From JBAOHV01 sp963714875 (GTDB taxonomy: Bacteria > Actinomycetota > Acidimicrobiia > Acidimicrobiales > Microtrichaceae), in assembly GCA_963714875.1 (NCBI GenBank), contig CAVQQI010000002.1:1-64000 (forward strand): 64,000 bases of DNA. Reading direction: 5' to 3'. Under the pieces are notes generated by a model, which saw nothing but the letters and a program-made list of their open reading frames with translations, was not told where the DNA came from and searched no databases. Shown here in pieces: positions 36,552 through 45,221 of the stretch (within the stretch, counting starts at the first letter, position 1; every line of letters begins with the position of its first letter). A program made the position numbers and the translations under genes.

Positions 36552-38639
36552 CTAATCCCTCAGGACGAGCGGCAGGTAAATACGTTGCCAGCCAGCCACC
36601 TCGACCTGCCGCCGAAAAGCCGGATGGACGCCGTCGTTGATCCAGACCGTATTACTCGTCACACCACCTGGTTGGATCTCGACCACACGGGCTTGGAATC
36701 CTATCGTGACCCCCGCGCCGCCCGGCTCCAGGGTTCCACTCCACTGGATCTCAGGCCCATCAACCACCGGATCGGGGCTCTGCGTGCTCCAGGGAGCGGC
36801 GGCCAGTTCCAGGGCTGTCGGCAAGGAATCCGTGATCTGGACGGTGGCAGCCAGATTGCCCGTGTTGCGCAAGCTAATCTCAAACTCTACCACATCGCCG
36901 GCATCGACGTTCATCGGCTGTGCCGTCTTGGCAGACGTGATCAGCACCGGCGCCGGTTCCAGGAGGACCGTGGTGAAGGTGTCAGCCCAGGGGTCAGTAG
37001 GCCACACCTGTATCCGCCCGTCCAGATCACAGGCCCTGGCCCGAAATGTATAGGTGTGGCCAGCTTGGCCGGCGAACAGGGCAGATGTCCCCAGGGTGCA
37101 GGTCAACCAGTTGGTCCAGGGAGCATTCACCGCTCCATTTCGCACTTGAACGTCTACGCCTCGCGCCATCCCATCCGGGTCGTCCAGGCTCCAGCTTACC
37201 GCGAACGCCTCAGATGTCCGTACGGTAGGGAGTGGATCCACCCGGGCTGAGGGAGCCTCGCAGTCCAGAAAGCCGCTGCGCACCAGCCAGGCGCTGCCCT
37301 CGAACACACCGAACACCACTTCCCCTGCTTCAGGCCCCAATCCGGCGAGATGCCAAGAGCGCCCTTCGCCGGGAACCAGGTCAAAGCCCTCCTGGCGCCA
37401 GAGCGGTTCGCAGTTCTGCTGCCGCCACAGGCCAACGCCGGCATCCTCGTGCGCTCCGGCCGCCCACACCCCCACTTCCAGGTCAGAGCCCACGGGCCGA
37501 AGACCAAGCGCGAATTCGCTCGTGGCCAGGCTGAGCGAGGGCAAGCCCCTCAACGGAAGCCACGTCTCGGTCCACTCTAGCGTCTCGCCGGGCCCCAGCG
37601 TGATAGAATCCCAGAATGTGGGCGACGGTCCACCGTGCAGTTCGACGTAAAAACTGCCGTCGTCCGTCCAGTTTTCGGAGCCGATGGGATGCTCCCAGCC
37701 AAAACCAAAGCCCTTGACGCCCACAGCCACCTGGTGGGGAAAGACGCGCGCCACGCCGTGCCCCAGCCCCTCGTCGAACACGCCCGCCCAATCCTCCGCT
37801 GCCTGTGGCCGGGCAAAGAACCCCAACCATTGATCCCAGTTTCCGAGCCGGGCATAGTCGACGCCATTGTGAACCGGCCAGTCCATCGCCTGGCCGGGGC
37901 CGGGAAGCCGCCCGTCGCCGGTGCTGTGGACCGTGGCCCGATCGATGGGCACCACGAAATGCAGGTCGGCACCCACAGTGTTGGGCACGCCAGGCGCCAG
38001 CATGGCATTGTCCCAGAACTTGAAGGTCACGGGCGCGCCCGTGGGATTCTCCAGACGGGGGCTCACCTCAAACGCAGCGCGCTCGCCGGGCAGGTGAACG
38101 CGGACCCGGGCGCGCACCCTATCCGTCGCCTGCGTGTCCCACAGGGTCACCGTCGCCCCCTCACCCTCCAGGGTAACCGAATAGGCCCAGGGCACACCCC
38201 ACTCGTAACCGTGCTCGTCCACAGGCAGACACCACTCGAGCCCGCCGGCAGCCAGCCACCATCCCTGTTCCAACGGACCCCAGTGCGTCGGCTTGATGAC
38301 CGGATTCTGGTAGAACAGCTCTTCCCCCGTGGCTTTGAGGGTAGCGCCATACAGACGCCCGCCCAACTCGGGAAGAAAAGTGAGGCGCAGGTAGGGATTC
38401 TCGACAACCAGCAGTTCATAGTCCTGGGGCAATGGGTTGGCCGGGACATAGCTGGACCAGTTCAACCACAGGTAGTCCATGTTGAACTCGGCTGAATGGC
38501 GCGTCTGCAGATGGTTTTCATAAGGATAGGTTGGGATGGTGATCGTCTGGGTGGTTACGTCAACCTGTGAAGGACCGGCCTCGCCCAGTTCGCCCCCAAC
38601 GACCAGGCCCAAGATCACCGCCAGCATTAACGACTGCAC
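36552..38639 (-). CDS. Secreted DUF5107-domain protein with C-terminal DUF11-like repeat
   Basis: The likely start is a GTG at 38639 after AAGGAGGAGC, giving a signal peptide VQSLMLAVILGLVVGGELGE. The DUF5107 domain (about residues 30-400) contains VENPYLRLTFLPELGGRLYG, ATLKATGEELFYQNPVIKPT and WWLAAGGLEWCLPVDEHGYE, a beta-sandwich thought to bind or process carbohydrate. Fibronectin-like sequence follows, then a DUF11/CARDB-like domain (VEFEISLRNTGNLAATVQIT). The C-terminus WQRIYLPLVLRD is an ending seen on many exported Anaerolineae proteins and may be a sorting signal. The frame is intact. A longer reading to 38768 lacks support. Its substrate is unknown. Confidence 0.8.
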   Translation of the reverse strand: MQSLMLAVILGLVVGGELGEAGPSQVDVTTQTITIPTYPYENHLQTRHSAEFNMDYLWLNWSSYVPANPLPQDYELLVVENPYLRLTFLPELGGRLYGATLKATGEELFYQNPVIKPTHWGPLEQGWWLAAGGLEWCLPVDEHGYEWGVPWAYSVTLEGEGATVTLWDTQATDRVRARVRVHLPGERAAFEVSPRLENPTGAPVTFKFWDNAMLAPGVPNTVGADLHFVVPIDRATVHSTGDGRLPGPGQAMDWPVHNGVDYARLGNWDQWLGFFARPQAAEDWAGVFDEGLGHGVARVFPHQVAVGVKGFGFGWEHPIGSENWTDDGSFYVELHGGPSPTFWDSITLGPGETLEWTETWLPLRGLPSLSLATSEFALGLRPVGSDLEVGVWAAGAHEDAGVGLWRQQNCEPLWRQEGFDLVPGEGRSWHLAGLGPEAGEVVFGVFEGSAWLVRSGFLDCEAPSARVDPLPTVRTSEAFAVSWSLDDPDGMARGVDVQVRNGAVNAPWTNWLTCTLGTSALFAGQAGHTYTFRARACDLDGRIQVWPTDPWADTFTTVLLEPAPVLITSAKTAQPMNVDAGDVVEFEISLRNTGNLAATVQITDSLPTALELAAAPWSTQSPDPVVDGPEIQWSGTLEPGGAGVTIGFQARVVEIQPGGVTSNTVWINDGVHPAFRRQVEVAGWQRIYLPLVLRD

Positions 38640-38903
38640 GCACGCTCCTCCTTGGACACACATCCGTGCTTCCAGACTGACTGGCATTGTACCACAGAAA
38701 CTGGGGTCATGCAAAGCACGATGGACCCAACAGGGGAGACTGAATGAGTTGTGGCTGCCTCGTCCCACATGCCCGCTGCTCTACCTTTCCCCAGAATCAG
38801 TTCTCCCGCTACCGCCGCGAGTCTCCTTGACTTTGCTGGACAGATATGATAACATTGGTCCGCTTTCAGGCCGGGTCGGTTGCGACTGACTTTTTAGCTG
38901 ATT

Positions 38904-38959
38904 CTAACGGCTACACCCATTGCTCTTAACGGCATTCTAACGACCGGCATGGTAGAATA
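38904..38959 (+). promoter_or_regulatory. TCTAAC box array and -10 before the lone response regulator
   Basis: TCTAAC (38904-38909), CTTAAC (38926-38931) and TCTAAC (38937-38942) are phased at 22 and 11 bp. TAGAAT (38954-38959) lies 11 bp after the last box. The organisation matches that at 12855-12893. Confidence 0.55.
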
Positions 38960-38967
38960 GATGCCCA

Positions 38968-39342
38968 ATGAGAGCAAATGTGCTGGCTATTGAGTGCGAC
39001 TGGCGTCTGCGCAAGCTGATCCGAGCCAATCTGGAAGCAGTTGGCCTGAAAGTGCGAGAGGCCGTCGATTTTCATCATGGGCTGCGTCTCCTCTTTGAGG
39101 AGAAGCCCGACCTGATCATTCTCGACCTCGACATTCCGGGTGTCGATGGAGAACAGATGCTGCATGGCGTCAATAAGCAACTGGGGGGCCGCTTTGTCCC
39201 CATTGTGCTCCTGTCTGACGAATTGCCTGCCCGTCCGTTGGCGGCTGCCGTTGGCGTGGTAAGCCACTTGCGCAAGCCATTCGCAGCCGAAGCGCTCTTG
39301 CACCATGCAATTAGAGCGCTGTCCATAGAACCTGCAGGGTAG
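38968..39342 (+). CDS. Single-domain response regulator (receiver only)
   Basis: This 124-residue protein has a receiver fold: MRANVLAIECDWRLRKLIRA (acidic pocket reduced to E-C-D), the phospho-acceptor aspartate in DLIILDLDIPGVDGEQMLHG, and the K of VSHLRKPFAAEALLHHAIRA. The conserved T/S before the lysine is in VPIVLLSDELPA. No output domain follows; the stop comes at once. It may be a phosphate shuttle or an adaptor. No histidine kinase is adjacent. The TCTAAC array upstream suggests OmpR-type activation. Rubrerythrin follows 54 bp downstream in the same direction. Confidence 0.85.
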   Translation: MRANVLAIECDWRLRKLIRANLEAVGLKVREAVDFHHGLRLLFEEKPDLIILDLDIPGVDGEQMLHGVNKQLGGRFVPIVLLSDELPARPLAAAVGVVSHLRKPFAAEALLHHAIRALSIEPAG

Positions 39343-39395
39343 ACCTGCACCGGAATCGGCAATCTATCATTCTAAACTGAATAGGAGTTGCATCC

Positions 39396-39899
39396 ATGAA
39401 AGAGATGACACAGGAGAATCTCAAGGCTGCATTGGCTGGAGAGAGCCAGGCGCATATCAAATACCTGGCCTTCGCTGACAAGGCGGACAAAGAGGGCAAG
39501 ACAAACATCGCCCGCCTGTTCCGCGCCGTCGCCTATGCCGAACGAGTCCACGCTATCAATCACCTGAAAGAACTGGGGGGCATTGGCACCACCGCCGATA
39601 ACCTCAGTGCGGCCATCGGTGGCGAAAACTTTGAGGTCAATGAGATGTACGCTGCCTACCTGGCCGTAGCTGAGGAGCAGAATGAGCCAGGTGCCAAGCG
39701 CAGCATGACGTACGCCATCGAAGCGGAAAAGATCCACGCCAACATGTTTGCCGATGCCAAAGAGGCAGTCGAAGCAGAGAAGGACATTGACGTCGGCGAT
39801 GTGTTCATCTGTCCAGTGTGCGGTTTTACTCATATCGGCGATCCTCCCGAGCGCTGTCCCGTCTGCAACGCCAGAAGCAGGCTCTTTCACAAGTTCTGA
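39396..39899 (+). CDS. Rubrerythrin
   Basis: This is an intact 167-residue protein. The ferritin-like diiron domain carries the Glu/His ligands (AALAGESQAHIKYLAFADKA, AVAYAERVHAINHLKELGGI, SMTYAIEAEKIHANMFADAK), and the C-terminal rubredoxin-like knuckle is FICPVCGFTHIG and RCPVCNARSRLFHKF. It reduces hydrogen peroxide with electrons from rubredoxin-like partners, a defence in anaerobes and microaerophiles. The ATG follows ATAGGAG. It lies between the receiver protein and the chelatase gene. Confidence 0.95.
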   Translation: MKEMTQENLKAALAGESQAHIKYLAFADKADKEGKTNIARLFRAVAYAERVHAINHLKELGGIGTTADNLSAAIGGENFEVNEMYAAYLAVAEEQNEPGAKRSMTYAIEAEKIHANMFADAKEAVEAEKDIDVGDVFICPVCGFTHIGDPPERCPVCNARSRLFHKF

Positions 39900-39967
39900 G
39901 AACCCTGCGCTGCTGTGTCTGCTTGGCGGCGCATCCAGCGCCCACCTGCAGCAGAAAAGGATGGTCA

Positions 39968-41086
39968 ATGCAGATAGTCTTCCCATTCACAGCCATCGTC
40001 GGACAGGAGACCATGAAGACAGCATTGGTCCTCAATGCCATCAGCCCCAAGATCGGCGGGGTCCTGATCCGTGGCGAGCGTGGAACAGCCAAGTCAACTG
40101 CAGCTCGCGCCCTGGCAGCCCTATTGCCCGAACTCGAGGTGGTAGCTGACTGCCGCTTCCAGTGCGATCCGCGGCGCGCACGGAGCCTATGCGATAACTG
40201 TCGCGAGCGCCTTGCCAATGGCGAAAAACTGCCCATAACCACCCGCCAGACACCGTTTGTCGACCTACCTGTCAGCGCTACTGAAGACCGCGTGGTGGGT
40301 ACCCTTGACATCGAAGCAGCGCTCAAGACCGGCCGCAAGGAATTCGAACCTGGCGTCCTGGCCGCTGCCAACCGGGGACTCCTCTACGTCGACGAGGTGA
40401 ACCTGCTGGATGACCACGTCGTCGATCTGCTCCTCGACTCGGCAGCCATGGGCCACAACGTCGTGGAACGTGAGGGCATCTCCTTCAGTCACCCGGCTCG
40501 TTTTATCCTCGTCGGCACCATGAATCCTGAAGAGGGAGAACTCCGACCCCAACTACTGGATCGCTTTGCCCTGTGCGTCGAGATCCAGGGCATCCAGGCC
40601 GCCCCATCTCGGGTTCAGATCCTGGAAAGAACCGTCCAGTTCGAGAGCGATCCGGAGGGTTTTCGGGCTGAATGGGAACCCTATGAGCAACAACTCTCCG
40701 TACACATTGCGCGCGCTCGGGAGATCCTTCCCACCATCACCTATCAGTCCCAAGACCTCTATACCATCGCCGAACTGACCACCAGCTTTGACGTCGATGG
40801 ACACCGGGCAGATATCGTGATTCTCAAGACGGCCCTGGCCCATGCCGCGCTGCGCTTGGCGCGCAACGGCGACAGTCCTCGGGAATCAACGATTGCCCAA
40901 TTGGATATCCTGGCCGCCGCCGAACTGGCTTTGCCGCATCGCCTGAAGCGCATGCCGTTCGAGAAGACCGAAAATCAGATGCAGGATCTCTCGAATCGGC
41001 TGGAGGAAACGCGCAAGAAGGCGGAGGAATCAGCGGGGCAAGGCGCATCAATGATCGAGCCTGGCTCACAAAAAAAAAAGGAATAG
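39968..41086 (+). CDS. ChlI/CobS-like AAA+ chelatase subunit
   Basis: The ATG at 39968 follows AAAAGGATGGTCA and gives MQIVFPFTAIVGQETMKTAL. Walker A is GERGTAKST (36-44), and a cysteine-bearing insert reads CRFQCDPRRARSLCDNCRE, typical of BchI/ChlI-like proteins. NRGLLYVDEVNLLDDHVVDL holds Walker B, and FILVGTMNPEEGELRPQLLD is sensor I and arginine finger. The frame ends GSQKKKE at a TAG (41084) four codons past the start of an A10 run. A -1 shift there enters the VWA (ChlD) part, giving one fused protein of about 690 residues; without the shift, the ChlI part alone is made. Mg or Co chelatases use such I/D subunits with a CobN/ChlH partner. No such partner gene is in the window. Confidence 0.88.
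   Translation: MQIVFPFTAIVGQETMKTALVLNAISPKIGGVLIRGERGTAKSTAARALAALLPELEVVADCRFQCDPRRARSLCDNCRERLANGEKLPITTRQTPFVDLPVSATEDRVVGTLDIEAALKTGRKEFEPGVLAAANRGLLYVDEVNLLDDHVVDLLLDSAAMGHNVVEREGISFSHPARFILVGTMNPEEGELRPQLLDRFALCVEIQGIQAAPSRVQILERTVQFESDPEGFRAEWEPYEQQLSVHIARAREILPTITYQSQDLYTIAELTTSFDVDGHRADIVILKTALAHAALRLARNGDSPRESTIAQLDILAAAELALPHRLKRMPFEKTENQMQDLSNRLEETRKKAEESAGQGASMIEPGSQKKKE
41070..41080 (+). promoter_or_regulatory. Probable -1 programmed frameshift site (A10 G)
   Basis: Ten As then G give the slippery heptamer A-AAA-AAG in the zero frame, the same as in E. coli dnaX. Slipping back one base joins the ChlI frame to the ChlD frame; otherwise a TAG follows at 41084. Confidence 0.65.
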
Positions 41087-42042
41087 CTGAGCAGGAACAG
41101 CCCGCGCAGCCCCTCGAGGTAGAGACCGGCGGCACAGGTGTTCCTATCAAAGGCCACATCGCCGATCCACTTGGCATCGGAAATGGCCAACCCGTGGACG
41201 TCATCACGCCTGTAGGGAGCGTCTTTCGCCCACGCAGCGTTGCGTCGCCCATGGATCGCCTTACCCGCGACACCGCCGGCAAGCGTTCTTCCACGCGGAC
41301 GCGCCGCAAACGCGGTCGCTACATCCAGGCTCGCCCGGCCGATGGAGATATGACTGACATCGCGCTGGACGCCACCATTCGCCAGGCTGCCCTGGAACAG
41401 ATCCGCCGCGAGTGCGAACCCGGCGTTTTTTCCATCTTGCCCCACGACGTGCAGAAAAAGGTCCGCGTCCGTCGGGCTGCCAACCTGATCCTTTTCGTCG
41501 TGGATGCCAGTTGGAGCATGGCCGGTGCTCAGCGTATGGAGGCAACCAAAGGGGCGATTATGTCCCTGCTGGTAGACGCCTACCAGAAGCGAGATCACGT
41601 GGGCCTGGTCATCTTTCAGAAAGAGGAAGCTCGACTGGTTCTGCCCTTCACTTCCAGCGTGGAACTGGCCCAGAACCTCCTGCAGCATTTGCCTGTCGGT
41701 GGCAAAACGCCGCTGTCCGCAGGATTGATGCTGGCCTACCGCGTTTTTCGCCGCGAGCTAAGGCTCGATCCCGAGGCCATGCCGCTCATGATCGTGTTGA
41801 CCGACGGCGCGGGCAATGTCGCGCTCACCGAGACCCCGCCCCAGGAAGAGTCCGCAAAGATCGCCGAGCTGATTCGCCGATCGGGCATTCACTCCGTTGT
41901 CATCAACATGGAGCACGCAGCCTACGACCGTGGCCTGGCTGACCAACTGGCCCAGGCGCTGGGCGGCCCCTGTTACTGCCTGGCCGAGTTGCGAGCAGCA
42001 GAACTCTACCGGACCGTCCGCGAGGAGCTCGAACGCGAGTAG
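41080..42042 (+). CDS. ChlD/CobT-like VWA chelatase subunit (read by frameshift from upstream)
   Basis: The frame entered at 41080 reads GIAEQEQPAQPLEVETGGTG, an acidic, proline-rich linker. It continues with RYIQARPADGDMTDIALDAT and IRQAALEQIRRECEPGVF, then the VWA domain with MIDAS motif VVDASWS (D-x-S-x-S), GLVIFQKEEARLVLPFTSSV, GGKTPLSAGLMLAYRVFRRE and MIVLTDGAGNVAL. No good start codon with a ribosome-binding site lies between 41080 and the GTG at 41194, so translation by frameshift is more likely than a separate start. The C-terminus is intact (TVREELERE). It would be the D/T-type subunit activating the AAA+ ring in metal chelation. Confidence 0.85.
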   Translation, partial: GIAEQEQPAQPLEVETGGTGVPIKGHIADPLGIGNGQPVDVITPVGSVFRPRSVASPMDRLTRDTAGKRSSTRTRRKRGRYIQARPADGDMTDIALDATIRQAALEQIRRECEPGVFSILPHDVQKKVRVRRAANLILFVVDASWSMAGAQRMEATKGAIMSLLVDAYQKRDHVGLVIFQKEEARLVLPFTSSVELAQNLLQHLPVGGKTPLSAGLMLAYRVFRRELRLDPEAMPLMIVLTDGAGNVALTETPPQEESAKIAELIRRSGIHSVVINMEHAAYDRGLADQLAQALGGPCYCLAELRAAELYRTVREELERE

Positions 42043-42089
42043 CCTCCACAGACAGACCCTTTTCGGGAGTGGAAAGGAATCTCCAAACC

Positions 42090-43589
42090 ATGAAGGAACC
42101 TGGATCTCTCAAAATCCTGGTCTTGGCCGCAGAGGTCGTGCCCTTTGCCAAAACTGGCGGCCTGGCTGACGTAGCAGGAACCCTGCCCAAGGCGATACAC
42201 GCGTTGGGCCACGACGTGCGGGTAGCCATGCCCCGCTACGGGCGGATCGATGCAAAGCAGTTCAAACTACGCCAGGTCCTGCCCACGTTTGATGTGCCCC
42301 TCCACCGTAGCACCGAACCGGCCAGCCTCCTTGAAACAACCTTCGGCGACGGCGTTCCGGTCTACATGGTGGACAATGCCAAGTACTTTGACCGCGAAGG
42401 CATCTATATGTACGCCGACGATGCCGACCGGTTCATCTTTTTCTGTCGCGCAATCCTCGAGGCCCTCAAGCACCTGGAATGGCAGCCCGACGTTATCCAC
42501 TGCCACGACTGGCACACGGCCATCGTTCCCAACTGGCTGCGCACCACTTTCGGAGATGACCCCTTTTTCGCCAACACCGCGACAGTCTACACCATCCATA
42601 ATCTGGCCTACCAGGGCATTTTTGGCTATCGTGTGCTCGAGATCGCCGGCCTCGACGATTGGGGCTTTTTGTATCATCCCGAGATGGCGGACCTGAATGA
42701 AGTTGTCGACCTGATGGCCCGTGGAATCTACTGGGCTGACGTCGTCAACACCGTCAGTGAGACCTATGCCCAAGAGATCCTGACGCCCGAATACGGCGAG
42801 CAGCTCGATCCTATCCTTCGAGATCGACGAGATCGCCTGTTTGGGATCCTGAACGGCATCGACTATGAGACAGCCAGCCCTGAGACAGACCCGCACATTG
42901 CTGTTCAGTATTCGCAATCCAGCCTTAACAGGCGGAGCGAGAACAAGTTGGCCCTGCAACAAGAGTCGAACTTGCTCGAGGATCCAGATGTGCCTCTCAT
43001 CGGCATGATCTCCCGGCTGACCGATTCGAAGGGCCTTGATATCCTGGCCGACGTCATCGACCACATTCTCGACTTGGGCCTGCAGTTCGTTGCGATGGGC
43101 ACCGGCGAACAGCACTATCACAACCTACTCAGCCGCATGGTGCAGCAGTATCCCAAGCAGGCGGCCGTCTTTCTGACGTTTAACACGCCCCTGAGCCACA
43201 GGATTTTTGCCGGCAGCGACATGTTCCTGATGCCCAGCCGCTTCGAACCGTGCGGCACCAACCAGATGATCGCCATGCGCTATGGCAGCGTGCCTATCGT
43301 GCATGGCACGGGCGGCTTGGCTGACACAGTCACGGACTTGGATCCGGCTGCTGGCCGGGGCACCGGCTTTGTCTTTGAAAAGTACGACCGCTGGGCGCTG
43401 TTCGCCGCCATCGTCCGCGCCGCCGAGACATTCAAAAACCCAGAAACCTGGCGTCAGATCCAACTCGGTGGCATGCAGGCCGATTTCTCGTGGACCCAGT
43501 CCGCGCGCAAGTACGTGGATCTCTATCGTCGGGCAATTGCCAACCACATTCACCAACCAGGCCTGGGCCCCTCCCAGACAGGACCATAA
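42090..43589 (+). CDS. glgA: Glycogen/starch synthase
   Basis: From the ATG at 42090 the protein has 499 residues. It begins MKEPGSLKILVLAAEVVPFA with the ADP-glucose site KTGGLADV (21-28). It continues HCHDWHTAIVPNWLRTTFGD and ends in the GT-B C-terminal motif SRFEPCGTNQMIAMRYGSVP with IVHGTGGLADTV. It extends alpha-1,4-glucan chains. An upstream GTG at 42069 would add seven residues but has no better support. The usual long linker between NGIDY and NK is slightly altered but the frame is intact. It overlaps the next gene by one base and starts a run of co-directional genes. Confidence 0.95.
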   Translation: MKEPGSLKILVLAAEVVPFAKTGGLADVAGTLPKAIHALGHDVRVAMPRYGRIDAKQFKLRQVLPTFDVPLHRSTEPASLLETTFGDGVPVYMVDNAKYFDREGIYMYADDADRFIFFCRAILEALKHLEWQPDVIHCHDWHTAIVPNWLRTTFGDDPFFANTATVYTIHNLAYQGIFGYRVLEIAGLDDWGFLYHPEMADLNEVVDLMARGIYWADVVNTVSETYAQEILTPEYGEQLDPILRDRRDRLFGILNGIDYETASPETDPHIAVQYSQSSLNRRSENKLALQQESNLLEDPDVPLIGMISRLTDSKGLDILADVIDHILDLGLQFVAMGTGEQHYHNLLSRMVQQYPKQAAVFLTFNTPLSHRIFAGSDMFLMPSRFEPCGTNQMIAMRYGSVPIVHGTGGLADTVTDLDPAAGRGTGFVFEKYDRWALFAAIVRAAETFKNPETWRQIQLGGMQADFSWTQSARKYVDLYRRAIANHIHQPGLGPSQTGP

Positions 43590-44695
43590 TGGCCACAGAG
43601 AGCCCTCGGAACATTGACGCTCTCGCCGCGCTGGTCGCTGCCCTGGACGACGAGGATCGACGGCGGTTCGAGCGCATCTATCAACTGTCCGTGAGCGACG
43701 GGCGCCTGAGTCCCCCCGAGACGATGGTTCCGTGGCTCCGCACGCAGTTTGGATCGGTTGACGCCGTGCAGCGGCAGCGCATTGTCAGGGTTACCAACCG
43801 GGTCACGCTCGAAGGAGCTCTCTTCAATACCCTCCGAGCCCAACAGCCCATTGACGCACCCCTGGCCGACACCGAGATCGAAACCCTGATCGAAAATAGC
43901 ATAGGAGGCCCTTTCTGCCACCCTCTGGCCGGTACGCCTGCCGACAGTTTCGGGCGCATCCGGGGCAGGTGGGCCGTAACTGCCTCCAACGTCGCCAAGT
44001 ATGAGGGCTGGCATGGGGTGATCGTCTTTGACGAGCATCACCCCCTGCGCTTTACACTGGACCAGGTTTGTGATTATGTCGATCTTGGACAACGGTGGGC
44101 CAGAGCTGCCCATGAGAGCGATCCCGAGGCCTGCTATCCCCTTTTTCTCTGGAATTGCCTCTGGCGCAGCGGCGCGTCGATTGTTCACGGCCATGCTCAG
44201 GTTGTCGTCACCCGGGGCGTGCACTTTGCCCGGGTAGAAGCCTGGCGACAGGCAGCAGTGCGTTATCGTGACATCCACGGCGACAGCTATTTCTCTGACC
44301 TTGTAGCTGTGCATCGCGCTCTGGGCATGGCCGTGGAACGTGGCCGGGCCACCATTCTTCCTTCATTGACACCTTTCAAGGAAAAGGAGACGCACATCCT
44401 CGCTCCCACCCTGGACGACGATCTTAAGGCAGCCTTGTTTCTGGCTCTTCAAACCTTCATCAAGCGGCTCGGCGTCCAGAGCTTTAACCTGGTCCTCTAC
44501 CAGGCGCCGTTATGTGATGTCCAGGAGGATTGGAGGGGGTTCCCATACATCGTGCGCCTCATAGACCGGGGAGAGCCTCAGAGCAACCGCTCCGACATTG
44601 GCTCCATGGAGATGTTTGCCCAAAGTGTGGTGACCAGCGATCCCTTTCGCGTTTCCGAGGCCATCCGGGCGCAGATGGAGGAGTACGGGGCATGA
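43589..44695 (+). CDS. Galactose-1-phosphate uridylyltransferase-like (HIT superfamily) protein
   Basis: This 368-residue protein overlaps the glgA stop by one base (TAATG). It has the HIT-type motif HGHAQVVV at 200-207, with IVFDEHHPLRFTLD preceding and ILAPTLDDDLKAALFLALQT after, and a helical N-terminal region of about 80 residues not typical of GalT. A C-H-P-L-A-G segment at 110-115 may bind metal. GalT uses the second histidine of HxH to form a covalent nucleotide intermediate. The sugar nucleotide is unknown; next to glgA a nucleotidyl transfer on hexose phosphate is plausible but unproven. Confidence 0.7.
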   Translation: MATESPRNIDALAALVAALDDEDRRRFERIYQLSVSDGRLSPPETMVPWLRTQFGSVDAVQRQRIVRVTNRVTLEGALFNTLRAQQPIDAPLADTEIETLIENSIGGPFCHPLAGTPADSFGRIRGRWAVTASNVAKYEGWHGVIVFDEHHPLRFTLDQVCDYVDLGQRWARAAHESDPEACYPLFLWNCLWRSGASIVHGHAQVVVTRGVHFARVEAWRQAAVRYRDIHGDSYFSDLVAVHRALGMAVERGRATILPSLTPFKEKETHILAPTLDDDLKAALFLALQTFIKRLGVQSFNLVLYQAPLCDVQEDWRGFPYIVRLIDRGEPQSNRSDIGSMEMFAQSVVTSDPFRVSEAIRAQMEEYGA

Positions 44696-45129
44696 AGGTT
44701 GCCGTTCGCCGTGTCGGACTTGGCTCCTTGGGTAGCATGGGCTGCCTACTTGGCGTCGTGGCGGCCCTCTTGCCCAGCATGTTATGCGGCCTTGCCGCGC
44801 TGCTGGCTGTGCGCACGCTCAATCGCTGGCTGCAGAGCTGGCAGGAATTGACCATCCGCGCTCTGGGACAGGAAATCGCACGCATTGACCTGGTGCAGTT
44901 CCTCGGTCTGCAAGATCTCCTGCAAATCCTCCATGTAGTGACCACGGCCTCTGCTCCAACGCTATTTCTTGGGGTGCTGGTCCTCGCCTTGCTAAATGGC
45001 CTGGCCCTGGCCCTGATCGTCATTTTGGTCGGCTTGGCCTACAACCTCCTGGCCTCCGCCACGGGCGGTCTGATCGTCGACTTGGTTGCCGTACCTCAAG
45101 GCCCAAAAGCCGGCGGTGACACGGAATAA
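44692..45129 (+). CDS. Membrane protein with DUF3566-like domain
   Basis: The 145-residue protein begins at an ATG overlapping the previous stop (ATGA). It has two or three hydrophobic segments: MGCLLGVVAALLPSMLCGLA near residues 16-40, then LFLGVLVLALLNGLALALIV and LLASATGGLIVDLV near 92-132. Its final block A-Y-N-L-L-A-S-A-T-G-G-L-I resembles the end of DUF3566 proteins, whose role is unknown. It is translationally coupled to the HIT-like protein. Confidence 0.65.
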   Translation: MKVAVRRVGLGSLGSMGCLLGVVAALLPSMLCGLAALLAVRTLNRWLQSWQELTIRALGQEIARIDLVQFLGLQDLLQILHVVTTASAPTLFLGVLVLALLNGLALALIVILVGLAYNLLASATGGLIVDLVAVPQGPKAGGDTE

Positions 45130-45221
45130 ACGGTATCCTTGCAAAGTTGACATCTGCCCCAAAGCAGTGTACAATCCTGAGAATCTTTGGTTTTTTTGGG
45201 TCTCATAGGGAGGGGGTTTGC

